Source: Legionella nautarum (GTDB lineage Bacteria; Pseudomonadota; Gammaproteobacteria; Legionellales; Legionellaceae). From it: a stretch of DNA of 64,000 bases. The translations under genes were made by a program, and so were the position numbers. Shown in pieces: positions 55,357-64,000 of this stretch. Each line of letters opens with the position of its first letter. The stretch's first letter is position 1. The stretch covers positions 476,686 to 540,685 of the forward strand of contig NZ_LNYO01000013.1 of the NCBI RefSeq assembly GCF_001467895.1, read 5' to 3'. Below the pieces are notes generated by a model. The model saw only the letters and a list, made by a program, of their open reading frames with translations, searched no databases and was not told where the DNA came from.

Positions 55357-56193
55357 ATGGACCCTCTAGGCGAATTAGAAGACTCTCTGGCATACATGTT
55401 TGAGTTGCAGGCCAAAAAAACAGGTGGTTATATTGAGCCCTCGGTTAGTAAACTGAGAGTGGCACTAGACAGTTATCAAAAAAATTCTTCTTCCAATTCG
55501 CTTAAGAATCTAGTTATTGCTATTAGAAATGCTTTTCCCGTCATTGAAAAATACTATATCGATTCCTTTAAAGTAAGACAAAAAATCGAAGCTTTAGCAG
55601 GAACTCAAGGGGAGTCAATCAATTGGTATACCACAAAAGAAACGAATCGTTATCCTTTCTTCCAACCGTCTAAGAATGTAAGAGACTCCAAAACTGATTT
55701 TATCCCCTGGCTTTCCGCACGTACGGGCAAAGATTTTAGTAGTCTTAGCGGTGAAGAGCAGGTACAAATGCTTATTGATGAAAAATCTGATAAGGACTTT
55801 ACTGTAAAACTTAAGTTACATTTACATGCCAAGCCAGATTTTCTCGCTAATTTAGCAATGGAGTCGCCGGAAGCATTTATCAAATTAATGAGTTCTAGTC
55901 TTGGTTTTCAATTAGAGAAATATCAAATTGCCAAAGCGATTTATCATCATGGTAAGACGATCATTAACAAGTCACTCAAACTGGATAAGTCTTCGGAGCC
56001 TATCGAAAAAGTCATGCAGTTGGTAGACTATCTTAATGAACAATTATCTTCCTTGCATTCTATTGAGAAATTATTGCAAGACCCTAAAGCGAAGGCGGTA
56101 TTAGATAAGTCAGAATTATTTCAACTCTACCAAAGCGAAGAATATAAGGAGCGGCATCAGGCACCTGCCGCTCAGACAATTAAGGTCTATTAA
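55357..56193 (+). CDS. Hypothetical helical protein, possible secreted substrate
   Basis: 278 residues from the ATG at 55357 (AAAGGAG 8 nt upstream); an earlier in-frame ATG at 55324 overlaps that site. Mostly amphipathic helices with no signal peptide or membrane span. A central block WLSARTGKDFSSLSGEEQVQ lies near 115-135, and the C-terminus SEEYKERHQAPAAQTIKVY has a Glu-rich patch followed by a small/hydrophobic tail, loosely like Dot/Icm substrates. No family recognised. Its stop codon overlaps the stop of the convergent 628-residue candidate effector by four bases. Confidence 0.6.
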   Translation: MDPLGELEDSLAYMFELQAKKTGGYIEPSVSKLRVALDSYQKNSSSNSLKNLVIAIRNAFPVIEKYYIDSFKVRQKIEALAGTQGESINWYTTKETNRYPFFQPSKNVRDSKTDFIPWLSARTGKDFSSLSGEEQVQMLIDEKSDKDFTVKLKLHLHAKPDFLANLAMESPEAFIKLMSSSLGFQLEKYQIAKAIYHHGKTIINKSLKLDKSSEPIEKVMQLVDYLNEQLSSLHSIEKLLQDPKAKAVLDKSELFQLYQSEEYKERHQAPAAQTIKVY

Positions 56194-58076
56194 ACATTTA
56201 ATCCAATACTTTCTTGTTCTTCACTGGTACTTTGAGGTTGCATTATTTCGCCATTTTTTCTCTTGGTTGCTTGTTTTATAGAGTTTAAGCACCCATTATG
56301 AACCGATTGGTAATCGGTCTCTGTGAGATAATCATTTAACTGTAGAAATACACGCTCTGTAATTTGAGCAACAGAGATTGCATGAAGGTTTGGTTTTTCT
56401 TCATTCCAAAATTCGTTAATTAAATCAAATAAATAGATCTCATTTTTATCATGAGAAGTCGGAAGAAACGGCTTTAACTGCGCAGCATAACGCTTTGAAA
56501 GGTTTTGCAGGCCCAGTGCGAAGCCAGTTTCAGATTGATACGATGGATTGGCTTCTGCCGATTTTACTAATAAATGTACTGCAATAATAATGGCTGGGTT
56601 TGTATTTAAGCCAGACCAATCGCCATTATTTTTTTGTAGCTCACCTGCTTCTAGTAATAAGGCATGTGCTAATTTTTCTAAGGCGCAAGATTTTTTAGCA
56701 GAAGCTCCTGCTTCCTTGTTCTTAAAATATGCCGCTTCCCAGGCTTGTAAAGCTTCTTTAAGATCCTGAGTTCGCGTAGAAACTGTCCAAAATCCTTGAG
56801 GAGAATTTACAGTGGTTGCAGGTGTAGTAATTGTTGGTTCACTCGCTACCCTTTGCTCAATAGAGAAGCTAAGTGAGGTTGATGTTGTAGGAGGTAAATA
56901 GCTTGTTGATGCCATCTCTTCAATGGGGGGTGCCACAAACTGTTGTAAAACAGTTGCTTCTTGCTCTGCATAAGTGGGAGCATCAAAGGTAGTTGACTGT
57001 CCTAGCATGGGGGCCTCAGCAGCAACTGGCAATCTAGCAGCATTTGCTGCATCTGTAGCAAGCGCCTGTAGAAGAGATGTATCTGTATTTAATTCTGTCT
57101 GTGAAGCTTCATCTTTTTCTATGATGATTCTTCTTCTTTTGGCTCTGACCGGCTTTGAAGTTTCTTGGGAGAGTTGTTTTGGTTCAGGTTTTGATGACTT
57201 GGAATGAGTTAAACCTTTGTTTTGCTCCGAAGCTTTCTCCTTTCTAACTCTTTTTCTTTTAGTGTTGACCTGCTTTGAATTTTTTTTGGAGTTTTGTTTT
57301 GTTTCAGATTTTGAGCTTGAAGGAGCTGGTTTTTTGCTTTTTTCCGATTTCGACGCTGATGGATTTGTCTTTGTAGAGGACGTTGAGCAACTAGCTTCAT
57401 CTTGCACAGGTTTTCTTTTTTTCAAAGGCAAGCTTAAGTTCGGTCTTGGTGATTCTGCTGAGCTATCTGTTTGGGGCAGTTGCTGTCTAGCTAACAAGCC
57501 TTTAGCGTTGATTAACGCTTTTTCAATCTGTTTTAAAAGCGCTTTGGTTTTAAATTGTTTCTCGAACTTACGATAACGTTCTTCTAGTTCGAATTTAAAC
57601 GCTTCTAGTGTTTGAATTATATTGTTAAGAGATTCTTCTGAGGCACTAACTTTATTTTTGTTAATAAAATATAAATTAAGTAGAGCGATATGGTATTGGC
57701 TTTTAAGTAAATAGAATTCCCCTTTAAGAGATTGATCAGTAAGCGCTCCAGGTAAATTAAATGGAGGGAAATTTCCAATCGAATCACAAATAAGTTTGTA
57801 ACAAGCAGAGGCTTCTCCTATATAGCTTAAAACATTATTTTCATTTTGGGTGTCTTTTACTGCATAGGCATAGCTGATAAAATTTTGCGCTACTCTGAAA
57901 AGGATTTTGTTAAGCTTAAATAATTCTTCTGGTAAAGCAGAATGAACTTCGTTTTCTAAGTTTGTAACTTTTCTAAATAATTCAATATTTTTATGTAAAA
58001 ATTCGATTTTTTCTGTTTTTGTGCATTTTTTGGGTATACTTATGAGTTTTTTTTCTATTGCAGCAAGTTTAGTCAT
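56190..58076 (-). CDS. Candidate secreted effector with duplicated basic (NLS-like) modules
   Basis: 628 residues from the ATG at 58076 (AGGA 6-7 nt upstream). Residues 1-205 are helical. Residues about 215-330 form a Ser/Lys-rich disordered linker with three basic clusters: LKKRKPV (218-224), KRKRVRKEK (273-281) and RAKRRRIIIEK (311-321). The last two sit in two ~32-residue modules that look duplicated (KSETKQNSKKNSKQVNTKRK versus KPEPKQLSQETSKPVRAKRR). A Pro/Thr/Ala-rich linker (about 330-440) leads to a helical C-terminal domain, and the protein ends SEEQESIGLNV, an E-block-like tail of the kind found in Dot/Icm substrates. No enzyme domain recognised. Nuclear targeting is inference. Confidence 0.65.
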   Translation of the reverse strand: MTKLAAIEKKLISIPKKCTKTEKIEFLHKNIELFRKVTNLENEVHSALPEELFKLNKILFRVAQNFISYAYAVKDTQNENNVLSYIGEASACYKLICDSIGNFPPFNLPGALTDQSLKGEFYLLKSQYHIALLNLYFINKNKVSASEESLNNIIQTLEAFKFELEERYRKFEKQFKTKALLKQIEKALINAKGLLARQQLPQTDSSAESPRPNLSLPLKKRKPVQDEASCSTSSTKTNPSASKSEKSKKPAPSSSKSETKQNSKKNSKQVNTKRKRVRKEKASEQNKGLTHSKSSKPEPKQLSQETSKPVRAKRRRIIIEKDEASQTELNTDTSLLQALATDAANAARLPVAAEAPMLGQSTTFDAPTYAEQEATVLQQFVAPPIEEMASTSYLPPTTSTSLSFSIEQRVASEPTITTPATTVNSPQGFWTVSTRTQDLKEALQAWEAAYFKNKEAGASAKKSCALEKLAHALLLEAGELQKNNGDWSGLNTNPAIIIAVHLLVKSAEANPSYQSETGFALGLQNLSKRYAAQLKPFLPTSHDKNEIYLFDLINEFWNEEKPNLHAISVAQITERVFLQLNDYLTETDYQSVHNGCLNSIKQATKRKNGEIMQPQSTSEEQESIGLNV

Positions 58077-58269
58077 TGAAAATCCTATAAAACAAATTAA
58101 AAATATATTAATAGTCAATTAGTTATAAAACCATGAGAGTTTTAATTCAAATGAGACTGTCTAATTGTGCGCATATATTGGACTAATATGGCTATATTTG
58201 TCCAGTAAATAAAGAAGAATTTTAGGATTAGCTGTATTCCTGATAAGAATACAAACAATTTATCAATAT

Positions 58270-59757
58270 TTAATGCTGGCTGGTTACGCGAAGAATTTCG
58301 GCTAGCGACGTGTCACCAGCTAAGACTCGTTTAAATCCATCTTGGCGAATATTTGGATGGGCGGGGCGCAGATAATTATCAATCACCTGCAGGCTTTCAT
58401 TACGATGAATCATCCCTCGTAAGGTTTCATCGATTGGAATTAATTCGTAAATACCGGTTCGACCACGATAGCCTACTTGATTACAATGCTCACAACCTTT
58501 GGGTTCTCTCACGTTTGAGGTATCAACCTCAGCACCAATACCCATTAACTCGCGTTCATCCTCTCTTAAGTAATGCGGAGTTTTACAATGGTTGCAAAGT
58601 TTTCTCACTAAACGTTGAGCGATTAACCCCACAATACTTGAGGATAATAAAAAGGACTCCACTCCCATATCATGAAGACGAGTTAAAGCCCCCAAGGCAC
58701 TGTTAGTATGTAAAGTTGACAAGACTAAATGACCGGTCAGACTTGCTTGAACGGCGATTTCGGCAGTCTCAAGGTCGCGAATTTCCCCAATCATAACCAC
58801 ATCGGGATCTTGACGTAAAATTGCCCTTAAACCCTTGGCAAAAGTCATTTGTACCTTAGTGTTGACTTGGGTTTGCCCGATTCCAGGTAAATCATACTCA
58901 ATCGGATCTTCGATGGTTAAAATATTGCGACTTACTTGATTGAGTTCGCTAAGCATCGCATATAAGGACGTTGTTTTTCCTGAACCCGTTGGGCCTGTGA
59001 CCAAAATAATCCCATGCGGCTGGGCAATCATTTTACGCATTGCTTTTAAGTTAGCCTTGGGCATTCCTAAAAGGCTTAAATCGAGTTGCGCTGCTTGTTT
59101 GTCTAAAATTCTCAAAACCACACGTTCACCGTGATTAGAGGGAAGGGTAGACACGCGGACGTCGATATTATGGCCACCAATACGCAGTGCTATACGTCCA
59201 TCTTGAGGAACACGTTTTTCCGCAATATCTAGTTTAGCCATAACCTTCACACGAGAGATAACTAAAGGTGCAATGGCGCGTTGGATTTCTAATACTTCGT
59301 GCAGTACGCCATCAATACGATTACGAACTAGTACACGACTTTCATAGGTTTCAATATGAATATCAGAGGCTTTTTGTTTGATAGCTTGAGTAAATAAGGC
59401 ATTAAGCAAGCGGATGATCGGTGCATCATCTTGGTTGTCTAACAAATCTTCACTTGTAGGTAATTGCCTTGCAAGTAAAGAAAGGTCCATATCTTCTTCC
59501 ATGCCCTCTGCTGCATCAAGAATAGAGGATTGTGATTGATAAAGATGGGCGAGTTGTTGTTGAAATTCAGATTCATTCACTTCTTTAAACGTTAATTTTT
59601 CTTGTAATAAACGTTTTACCTCGGTTAAAACAGGCAAGGGAGGGTTGGGCAAATGATAAACAATTAATCCCTCTGTATCAGGCACGGCAACGATACCTTG
59701 GTTTTTAGCGAAGGCATAAGGAAGACGTTTTGATCGGTCATGGTTTTCCATAAGCAT
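58270..59757 (-). CDS. lspE: Type II secretion ATPase GspE/LspE
   Basis: Cytoplasmic hexameric ATPase powering the type II secretion pseudopilus. 495 residues. The N1 domain is short; N2 has [22 protein letters not shown]-type text near 135. The Walker A is [18 protein letters not shown] near 254, the Asp box [19 protein letters not shown] near 283, Walker [12 protein letters not shown] near 314 and the His box [12 protein letters not shown] near 337. The tetracysteine zinc knuckle is CNHCKTPH with CEHCNQVGY near 390-435. It overlaps lspD by one base (TAATG). In L. pneumophila, lspDE form their own operon apart from lspFGHIJK. Confidence 0.95.
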   Translation of the reverse strand: MLMENHDRSKRLPYAFAKNQGIVAVPDTEGLIVYHLPNPPLPVLTEVKRLLQEKLTFKEVNESEFQQQLAHLYQSQSSILDAAEGMEEDMDLSLLARQLPTSEDLLDNQDDAPIIRLLNALFTQAIKQKASDIHIETYESRVLVRNRIDGVLHEVLEIQRAIAPLVISRVKVMAKLDIAEKRVPQDGRIALRIGGHNIDVRVSTLPSNHGERVVLRILDKQAAQLDLSLLGMPKANLKAMRKMIAQPHGIILVTGPTGSGKTTSLYAMLSELNQVSRNILTIEDPIEYDLPGIGQTQVNTKVQMTFAKGLRAILRQDPDVVMIGEIRDLETAEIAVQASLTGHLVLSTLHTNSALGALTRLHDMGVESFLLSSSIVGLIAQRLVRKLCNHCKTPHYLREDERELMGIGAEVDTSNVREPKGCEHCNQVGYRGRTGIYELIPIDETLRGMIHRNESLQVIDNYLRPAHPNIRQDGFKRVLAGDTSLAEILRVTSQH

Positions 59758-62243
59758 TATTTAGTCATCATTATCGGTGGTTTTGCTGCCAGTACCGGTG
59801 GTTTCTGCCGAGTAAAAGGTCTGGGCAATTTTGCCTGACTTAATGGAGGTAAAATCATGTCTTCGTTTTCTTTATTGAAGGGTTGCTCCCGTAACCATTT
59901 CAGCTCGTATTGGCGGATATCATTATATTTACCATTGGTAACTTCTAAGGCATCACGCTCAGTTCTTAATATTATAGGACGAATAAAGACCATAAGCACG
60001 CGTTTTTCATGGTTGTTAATATTGTGTTGAAACGCACGACCCATTCCAGGTATATCGCCAAGGATTGGGATTTTATTGTTGTCATTACCCAGACTATTTT
60101 GGATTAATCCCCCAAGTACAACAATGTCACCGCTCTCGATATGCACAGAAGTTACTATGCTACTTATATCAAAGGTAGGGTTCGTGGAGTTCGTTGTTGA
60201 GGCTGGATCAATCGTGTCATTGCCCTGATCGATTTGCAACTGAATACCTTTGCCTCGTGTAATTTGTGGTCTCACATACAGATGAAGTGCGACGTTGACG
60301 CGATCAAAGGTGACATAGGGACTGGCAGTTGTTGTTCCGCCTGCATTATTGGGATAGGTTGTTGAAGCAACAGAAACTTGCTTACCGACCAAAATTTTCG
60401 CTTGTCGATTATCTAATACGACGACAGAAGGCGTGGACAAAATATTGGCTTTGTGTTGCTGCGCGAGAGCAAAAATTTCTGCCTGGAAATCATCAATTGA
60501 GGTTTTTGAATTAACGATCGCAAAACCAGGTCTGAAATCACTTGGTCTACCAGTTTGCTGATTTGAGCCCCATTCAATGCCTAAACTCTTCACATCTGCT
60601 TCATTGACTTCAGCAACTAGTGCTTCAATCAGTAACTGTGCAGGGCGAATGTCTAATTGACGAATAACGGCTCGTAGAATGCGAATAAGGCTTGCAGGTG
60701 CGTTAATAATGATCGAATTCGTATTAGGTTCGGCGATAATTTGGACAGTGGGTTTAGTCGAGCCTTCATTTTGTGTGCTGGCTGAAGCCGTATTTGGTGC
60801 AGCAGCGGAAGAGTTCGCACTGGCCGGTGGTGTTTGAGCAGCTGTCGAAGAAGAGGAACTATAGCTACTGCTACTACCCGAAGAAGAATTAGTCACTAAG
60901 TTTGAGGCAGGGTTGGTGCTATCTAATTCTGGACGAGTAATGGTGCCAATGGTTGTCCCGACATTACCACTAAAATTAGCCTGGGCAATACCTGCCAAAA
61001 TAGGTACTAAGTCCTCAGCGCGTAAGTAATTAAGGTAAACAACTTGGGTATTGCTATCGTAACCATTGAGATTTGCTCGATCCAACCGATTAATAAGTAA
61101 GCGTAATTTTAGGCGCTCTGTCCGCGTTCCGCTCAAAATGATGGCATTACTGCGGTCATCCACCGCGATCATTGTTTGAGCATGGTTGCCACTTGTTTGT
61201 GATTTCATTAAGTCTTTCAAGGTGCTGGCTACATCCATGGCTAAAGCATGCTTTAAATGAACCATATCAAGTCCGTTAGCAGAAGAGGTATCGACTTGTT
61301 TGATAATGCGCACTAACTGTTTAATATTACTCGCGCGTCCTGACAAGATAAGCATGTTAGAAGGACCATAAGCTGAAACGCTGCTCCATTGTGGCATCAA
61401 TGGGCGTAATACAGGAACAAGTTGTTCCGAAGGCACATAATGTACAGGGATGACTGCAACCATCATCTCGTCACCATGCGGTGGATTTTTCGATAACAGC
61501 GGATCAGGGGAAATAGTTTTAGCATCAATGTTGGGCACGATTTTAATCACATCGCCGCTTGGAATAGCAGCATAACCAGATATTTGGAGCATCGATAAAA
61601 AGACTTGATAAAGTTCATCATCGGACATTGCGGTGCTCGAAGTAATTGAAATTTTCCCTTGAACACGAGGATCAATAATAAAGTTTTTACCTGTTACTCG
61701 CGAAACCTCACCAATGACTGCGCGGATATCCGCATTTTTTAAATTCCATAATTTTTTCTCGTCGCTTGTTTGCTTTGGTGCCTCTTCAGCAACGGTGTCC
61801 TTAGCAGTTTCTTTTAGATTGTCTTGGGCAATTGTTGGTGTATTTTGGTGCTGGGCCGGTGCTGGTGATGTATTTTCGGTAGGCTGGACAGTTGTTGTTT
61901 TCGTTTTAGCTGTGGTCTTTGCCACAGATTTTGTCACTGTTTTGGTTTGTGCATCCACAACTAATTTTCTTTGTAGCGTGATCGCCGTTTTATAGTCATT
62001 GATGGGACCGATATTAACAAAATAGTTTTCTTGATTTGCGGGGTGATCGATAGTTATAGGTTCTTTGATGAAAGATGATAATTTAAATTTTAATTGCAAT
62101 GCATTATTTTCATGTGGAAAGGCGCCAACATAAAGCATATAAACCGGTTTACCATCGACAGTCACTCGCTTAAGGGCGACATCAGCGGCATGGGTATTGA
62201 TTAAAGAAAATAGTGTTAATAGATAAAACGCAATTTTTCGCAT
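59757..62243 (-). CDS. lspD: Type II secretion secretin GspD/LspD with N-terminal SPOR-like domain
   Basis: Outer-membrane channel of type II secretion. 828 residues from the ATG at 62243; an in-frame ATG at 62261 is also possible. Signal peptide [19 protein letters not shown]. Residues about 20-88 read as a SPOR-type domain ([40 protein letters not shown]), then a Thr/Lys/Ala linker. N0 follows near 165-250 ([20 protein letters not shown]), then N1 and N2, and N3 with a Ser/Ala-rich insert of ~60 residues, ending in the secretin domain ([43 protein letters not shown]). The SPOR module suggests peptidoglycan tethering. Confidence 0.93.
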   Translation of the reverse strand: MRKIAFYLLTLFSLINTHAADVALKRVTVDGKPVYMLYVGAFPHENNALQLKFKLSSFIKEPITIDHPANQENYFVNIGPINDYKTAITLQRKLVVDAQTKTVTKSVAKTTAKTKTTTVQPTENTSPAPAQHQNTPTIAQDNLKETAKDTVAEEAPKQTSDEKKLWNLKNADIRAVIGEVSRVTGKNFIIDPRVQGKISITSSTAMSDDELYQVFLSMLQISGYAAIPSGDVIKIVPNIDAKTISPDPLLSKNPPHGDEMMVAVIPVHYVPSEQLVPVLRPLMPQWSSVSAYGPSNMLILSGRASNIKQLVRIIKQVDTSSANGLDMVHLKHALAMDVASTLKDLMKSQTSGNHAQTMIAVDDRSNAIILSGTRTERLKLRLLINRLDRANLNGYDSNTQVVYLNYLRAEDLVPILAGIAQANFSGNVGTTIGTITRPELDSTNPASNLVTNSSSGSSSSYSSSSSTAAQTPPASANSSAAAPNTASASTQNEGSTKPTVQIIAEPNTNSIIINAPASLIRILRAVIRQLDIRPAQLLIEALVAEVNEADVKSLGIEWGSNQQTGRPSDFRPGFAIVNSKTSIDDFQAEIFALAQQHKANILSTPSVVVLDNRQAKILVGKQVSVASTTYPNNAGGTTTASPYVTFDRVNVALHLYVRPQITRGKGIQLQIDQGNDTIDPASTTNSTNPTFDISSIVTSVHIESGDIVVLGGLIQNSLGNDNNKIPILGDIPGMGRAFQHNINNHEKRVLMVFIRPIILRTERDALEVTNGKYNDIRQYELKWLREQPFNKENEDMILPPLSQAKLPRPFTRQKPPVLAAKPPIMMTK

Positions 62244-62261
62244 TAAACAACCGTTAATCAT

Positions 62262-62857
62262 TTATCAACATTAAAGAGCGTACAACATCATAACTAAATT
62301 TCTGAAGATACCCTAGTGTTTTCTTACCCTCTTATCAGCAAGCCACTTGCAAAGTTTGGGATGAAACCAACCTTTTTTCTACATATCTGATTTAATTATT
62401 CGAAGCCTCTAGAGGCTGCCCAGGTTATTGGCGGGCAAAAGAATTAGAATGCGAGTCACAAGCTTACGTTTTTAAAATCCTCCACCAATCTTATTGATTA
62501 GTGAAAAAGTGAGTTATTGGTAGTAAGCGAAATTGATTGTTTTAGGCCTGAAGAACATACAAAAACAGCCTCTCTGAACTAAATTTTGATAATAAAAATA
62601 TCTATTCGCCTATTAATTTGCGCAATAAAAAACCAATAATAAAATTATTTCTGATGATATTCTATTCGCTTCTTTCCGGTGTTTAACATGCTGAAAATAT
62701 ACTATATTTAAACTGTTGATATTTTAATAGAGTTTTTATCAAGCTTTCATTATTTATTTGGGGAACTTGTTGGTTTAACAGGAGGATGTTTACTTGTTAA
62801 TTGTTATCAATTTAAGTTCTTTGACCATCGGCGGGCATAATTAATCAAGGAGTGATT
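62262..62857. other. Long AT-rich intergenic stretch
   Basis: About 600 bp with no gene recognised. A small palindrome GCCTCTAGAGGC lies near 62405-62416, and a well-formed AGGAGG followed by a four-codon frame (ATG TTT ACT TGT TAA) near 62781-62796. The lspDE promoter must lie at the left end and the promoter of the 51-residue gene at the right. Confidence 0.4.
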
Positions 62858-63013
62858 ATGTTAAGTACCATTCTCATAATACTTTTAATTTTAGTTCTTA
62901 TTGGGGGCCTCCCTAGATGGAGCTACAGTAAAAATTGGGGCTATGGTCCTAGTGGATTAATTGGTTTAATATTAGTAATATTACTCATTTTGATTTTGCT
63001 TGGAAGAGTTTAA
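62858..63013 (+). CDS. DUF3309-family small membrane protein
   Basis: 51 residues after CAAGGAG. Two hydrophobic segments (STILIILLILVLIGGLP and GLIGLILVILLILILLG) flank a conserved polar loop, RWSYSKNWGYGPSG. The pattern matches DUF3309 (loop W-x-x-S-R-x-W-G-Y-x-P-S-G). A two-span inner-membrane protein of unknown function, often seen with stress-related genes in proteobacteria. Confidence 0.85.
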   Translation: MLSTILIILLILVLIGGLPRWSYSKNWGYGPSGLIGLILVILLILILLGRV

Positions 63014-63119
63014 CTTGTATTGTCCTTCAGTATTTGATAGATAATGGACTGTTGTTTATACTATTTCCACCCTAAAGTGATTAATGAAAATATTTGCCAA
63101 AAAGCTCTAAAAATCCTTA

Positions 63120-63165
63120 CAAGTAGAAAACCCATGAAGCTGCAGCTTTATGGGTTTTCTACTTG
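63120..63165. terminator. Long bidirectional terminator hairpin
   Basis: CAAGTAGAAAACCCAT pairs with ATGGGTTTTCTACTTG around an inner self-complementary AAGCTGCAGCTT, a stem of more than 20 bp with one mismatch. It serves the convergent small gene and the 213-residue gene. Confidence 0.85.
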
Positions 63166-63167
63166 TG

Positions 63168-63809
63168 TTATGCGGATGTAGAGCGATTACTGTTTGGCAT
63201 AGCTGTGCATTTTTTCTTGCAAGCCATTCCCCAACAAGCCCCTATACAACAAGATAATGCTCCAATGAAGAAAAGAATAAAGAGTAGCCAGGAGCTTCCT
63301 ATTAAAGTGGTAGGGGTAATTTTTACCTTCGAGTGAGCTTCGGTAGGTTCATTCTTGGAAATAGTGTTGGTATTGGGTTTTATTTCGACTGGTTGAGATA
63401 ATGCGTTTGTAATTTCTACATTAGGGGATAAGGCTTTGACATAAGAAGAGGTATAATGAGAAAAAGGAAGCCACATAATGGCGCTTAATACTAAAGCCAT
63501 GCTCCAGGTTAGAAAGCCATAAATAATACCCCCGTGGCAATGATTGTAGTGAAACCGCCCCAAATAACCAGATACAAAGCCTGCAGCCACAAAAGCAGCA
63601 ATGGTGCCTACCAGGAACCCAAGGAAACCTCCAATTGCAATGGTAGTAACACCAGCAGATGAAGAGTTATAAGCACTTAAACTGATTGCCATGCCATAAA
63701 TCTGCAATAAGAAGCTCAATCCTAATCCAATAAATGCACCGGCAAAAACAGCAGACCAACAGATATGAGAAATAGATTTTGATTTTACTGCATCATATTG
63801 ATTATCCAT
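63168..63809 (-). CDS. Uncharacterised four-helix membrane protein
   Basis: 213 residues after AAGGATCTTAAGT. Hydrophobic segments lie at about 15-38, 55-80, 95-115 and 168-192. The first half is Gly-rich (AGAFIGLGLSFLLQIYG, IAIGGFLGFLVGTIAAFVAAGF), a pattern seen in proteobacterial YrzE-like or DUF-type membrane proteins. The loop at 120-165 is periplasmic-looking, rich in Thr, Pro and Lys. The tail has several cysteines (ALSCCIGACWGMACKKKC). No function assigned. It follows a 25-residue membrane peptide with a 13 bp gap. Confidence 0.68.
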   Translation of the reverse strand: MDNQYDAVKSKSISHICWSAVFAGAFIGLGLSFLLQIYGMAISLSAYNSSSAGVTTIAIGGFLGFLVGTIAAFVAAGFVSGYLGRFHYNHCHGGIIYGFLTWSMALVLSAIMWLPFSHYTSSYVKALSPNVEITNALSQPVEIKPNTNTISKNEPTEAHSKVKITPTTLIGSSWLLFILFFIGALSCCIGACWGMACKKKCTAMPNSNRSTSA

Positions 63810-63822
63810 ACTTAAGATCCTT

Positions 63823-63900
63823 TTAAAGATGAGAAAGCAGCCAGATTAAAACCAAAATACTAATTGGAATTCCTAATAACCATCCAATAATATAGCCCAT
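63823..63900 (-). CDS. 25-residue membrane peptide
   Basis: The ATG at 63900 is preceded by AAGGGGA at 6 nt, one of the best ribosome binding sites in the region. The product is a single hydrophobic helix (GYIIGWLLGIPISILVLIW with a short LLSHL end). It ends 13 bp before the 213-residue membrane protein gene, so the two are likely an operon. Too short for most gene finders. Function unknown; a small regulator or partner of a membrane complex is possible. Confidence 0.55.
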   Translation of the reverse strand: MGYIIGWLLGIPISILVLIWLLSHL

Positions 63901-63940
63901 GATCGTCCCCTTACTTTTTCTTTAAAAACAGAGAGGTCTT

Positions 63941-63979
63941 AAAAAAAAAGAAGAGCTTGCTCACTGGAGCAAGCTCTTT
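63941..63979 (-). terminator. Rho-independent terminator for a gene entering from the right edge
   Basis: AAGAGCTTGCTC-ACTG-GAGCAAGCTCTT with a run of nine A on its left, which reads as a T-run on the minus strand. It ends a minus-strand transcript whose gene lies beyond base 64000. Confidence 0.85.
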
Positions 63980-64000
63980 ATAATTAATTTGAAACTTCAC

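Noticed and set aside
57209-57576. Open frames on both strands within the basic linker of the candidate effector
   Set aside because: They arise from the biased Lys/Ser codon composition of the linker and have no ribosome binding sites.
62781-62796. AGGAGG followed by a four-codon frame (MFTC) before the DUF3309 gene
   Set aside because: Could be a leader peptide, but no attenuator or conserved structure follows, and four codons cannot be supported as a gene.
1-64000. CRISPR arrays, tRNA or rRNA genes, integrases, transposases or prophage genes
   Set aside because: Looked for and not seen; the repeats present are dispersed palindromes, not regularly spaced arrays.

Overview
The window looks like a chromosomal segment of a Legionella species (Legionellaceae, Gammaproteobacteria), probably not L. 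pneumophila itself. The DNA is AT-rich. It carries a type II secretion pair of LspD/LspE type, a CsrA-sponge RNA with a LetA-like box, several class III cyclases, two candidate eukaryote-like secreted proteins and a palindromic intergenic repeat family. The genus call is inference from gene content; no rRNA or tRNA gene was seen.

Layout. 1-1565: the start of map (minus, cut by the window edge) and a CPA2 antiporter. 1566-5262: a repeat element, then the translation/division operon rpsB-tsf-pyrH-frr with promoter, leader and terminator. 5263-5754: a second repeat family. 5755-11614 (minus): a spermidine-synthase-like protein and an arginine succinyltransferase block in the order M20 hydrolase, astA, astD, astB. 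11708-14167: a hypothetical gene, a uracil-DNA-glycosylase-like gene overlapping ubiG, and a minimal ProQ/FinO gene. 14344-14656: an unannotated RsmY/RsmZ-type RNA with an upstream activator box. 14882-19123: an L,D-transpeptidase and a short PutA. 19322-23480: a five-gene plus-strand cluster of divergent cyclase, bufferin-like peptide, two YceI proteins and a Cache adenylate cyclase, followed by a 49-residue peptide. 23560-30136 (minus): two two-helix membrane proteins, an APC permease, aconitase A and a third two-helix protein. 30262-33225: a sigma-54-type promoter, fliK, a RasGEF-like protein and a small cysteine-rich exported peptide. 33315-37104: two more copies of the palindromic element around roxA, a polysaccharide deacetylase and cpdA. 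37156-41774 (minus): mltA, a metallo-beta-lactamase-fold protein, an alpha/beta hydrolase and a SdaC-like transporter. 42090-45367: a PAS-receiver protein, a 2OG oxygenase overlapping a NagX-like acetyltransferase, and a small acidic protein. 45391-53066: folD (minus), then truA-trpF-trpB-trpA-glnS-cysS. 53181-58076: hypotheticals, a TPR protein and a candidate effector with duplicated basic modules. 58270-62243 (minus): lspE and lspD. 62858-64000: very small membrane proteins and strong terminators.

How it fits together. Three regulatory or signalling themes recur. First, post-transcriptional control: a CsrA-sequestering RNA lies a few hundred bases from a ProQ-domain gene. Second, cAMP: two class III cyclases and a CpdA-type phosphodiesterase lie within 17 kb. 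Third, host interaction: lspDE, a RasGEF-like protein and a nuclear-targeting candidate. Central metabolism (proline and arginine catabolism, aconitase, amino-acid transporters) fits an amino-acid-fed intracellular lifestyle.

The most notable items are the GGA-hairpin RNA, the cyclase-bufferin-YceI cluster with no modification enzyme nearby, the RasGEF-like gene, the duplicated basic module in the 56-58 kb gene, and a uracil-DNA-glycosylase homologue that has lost its catalytic aspartate.
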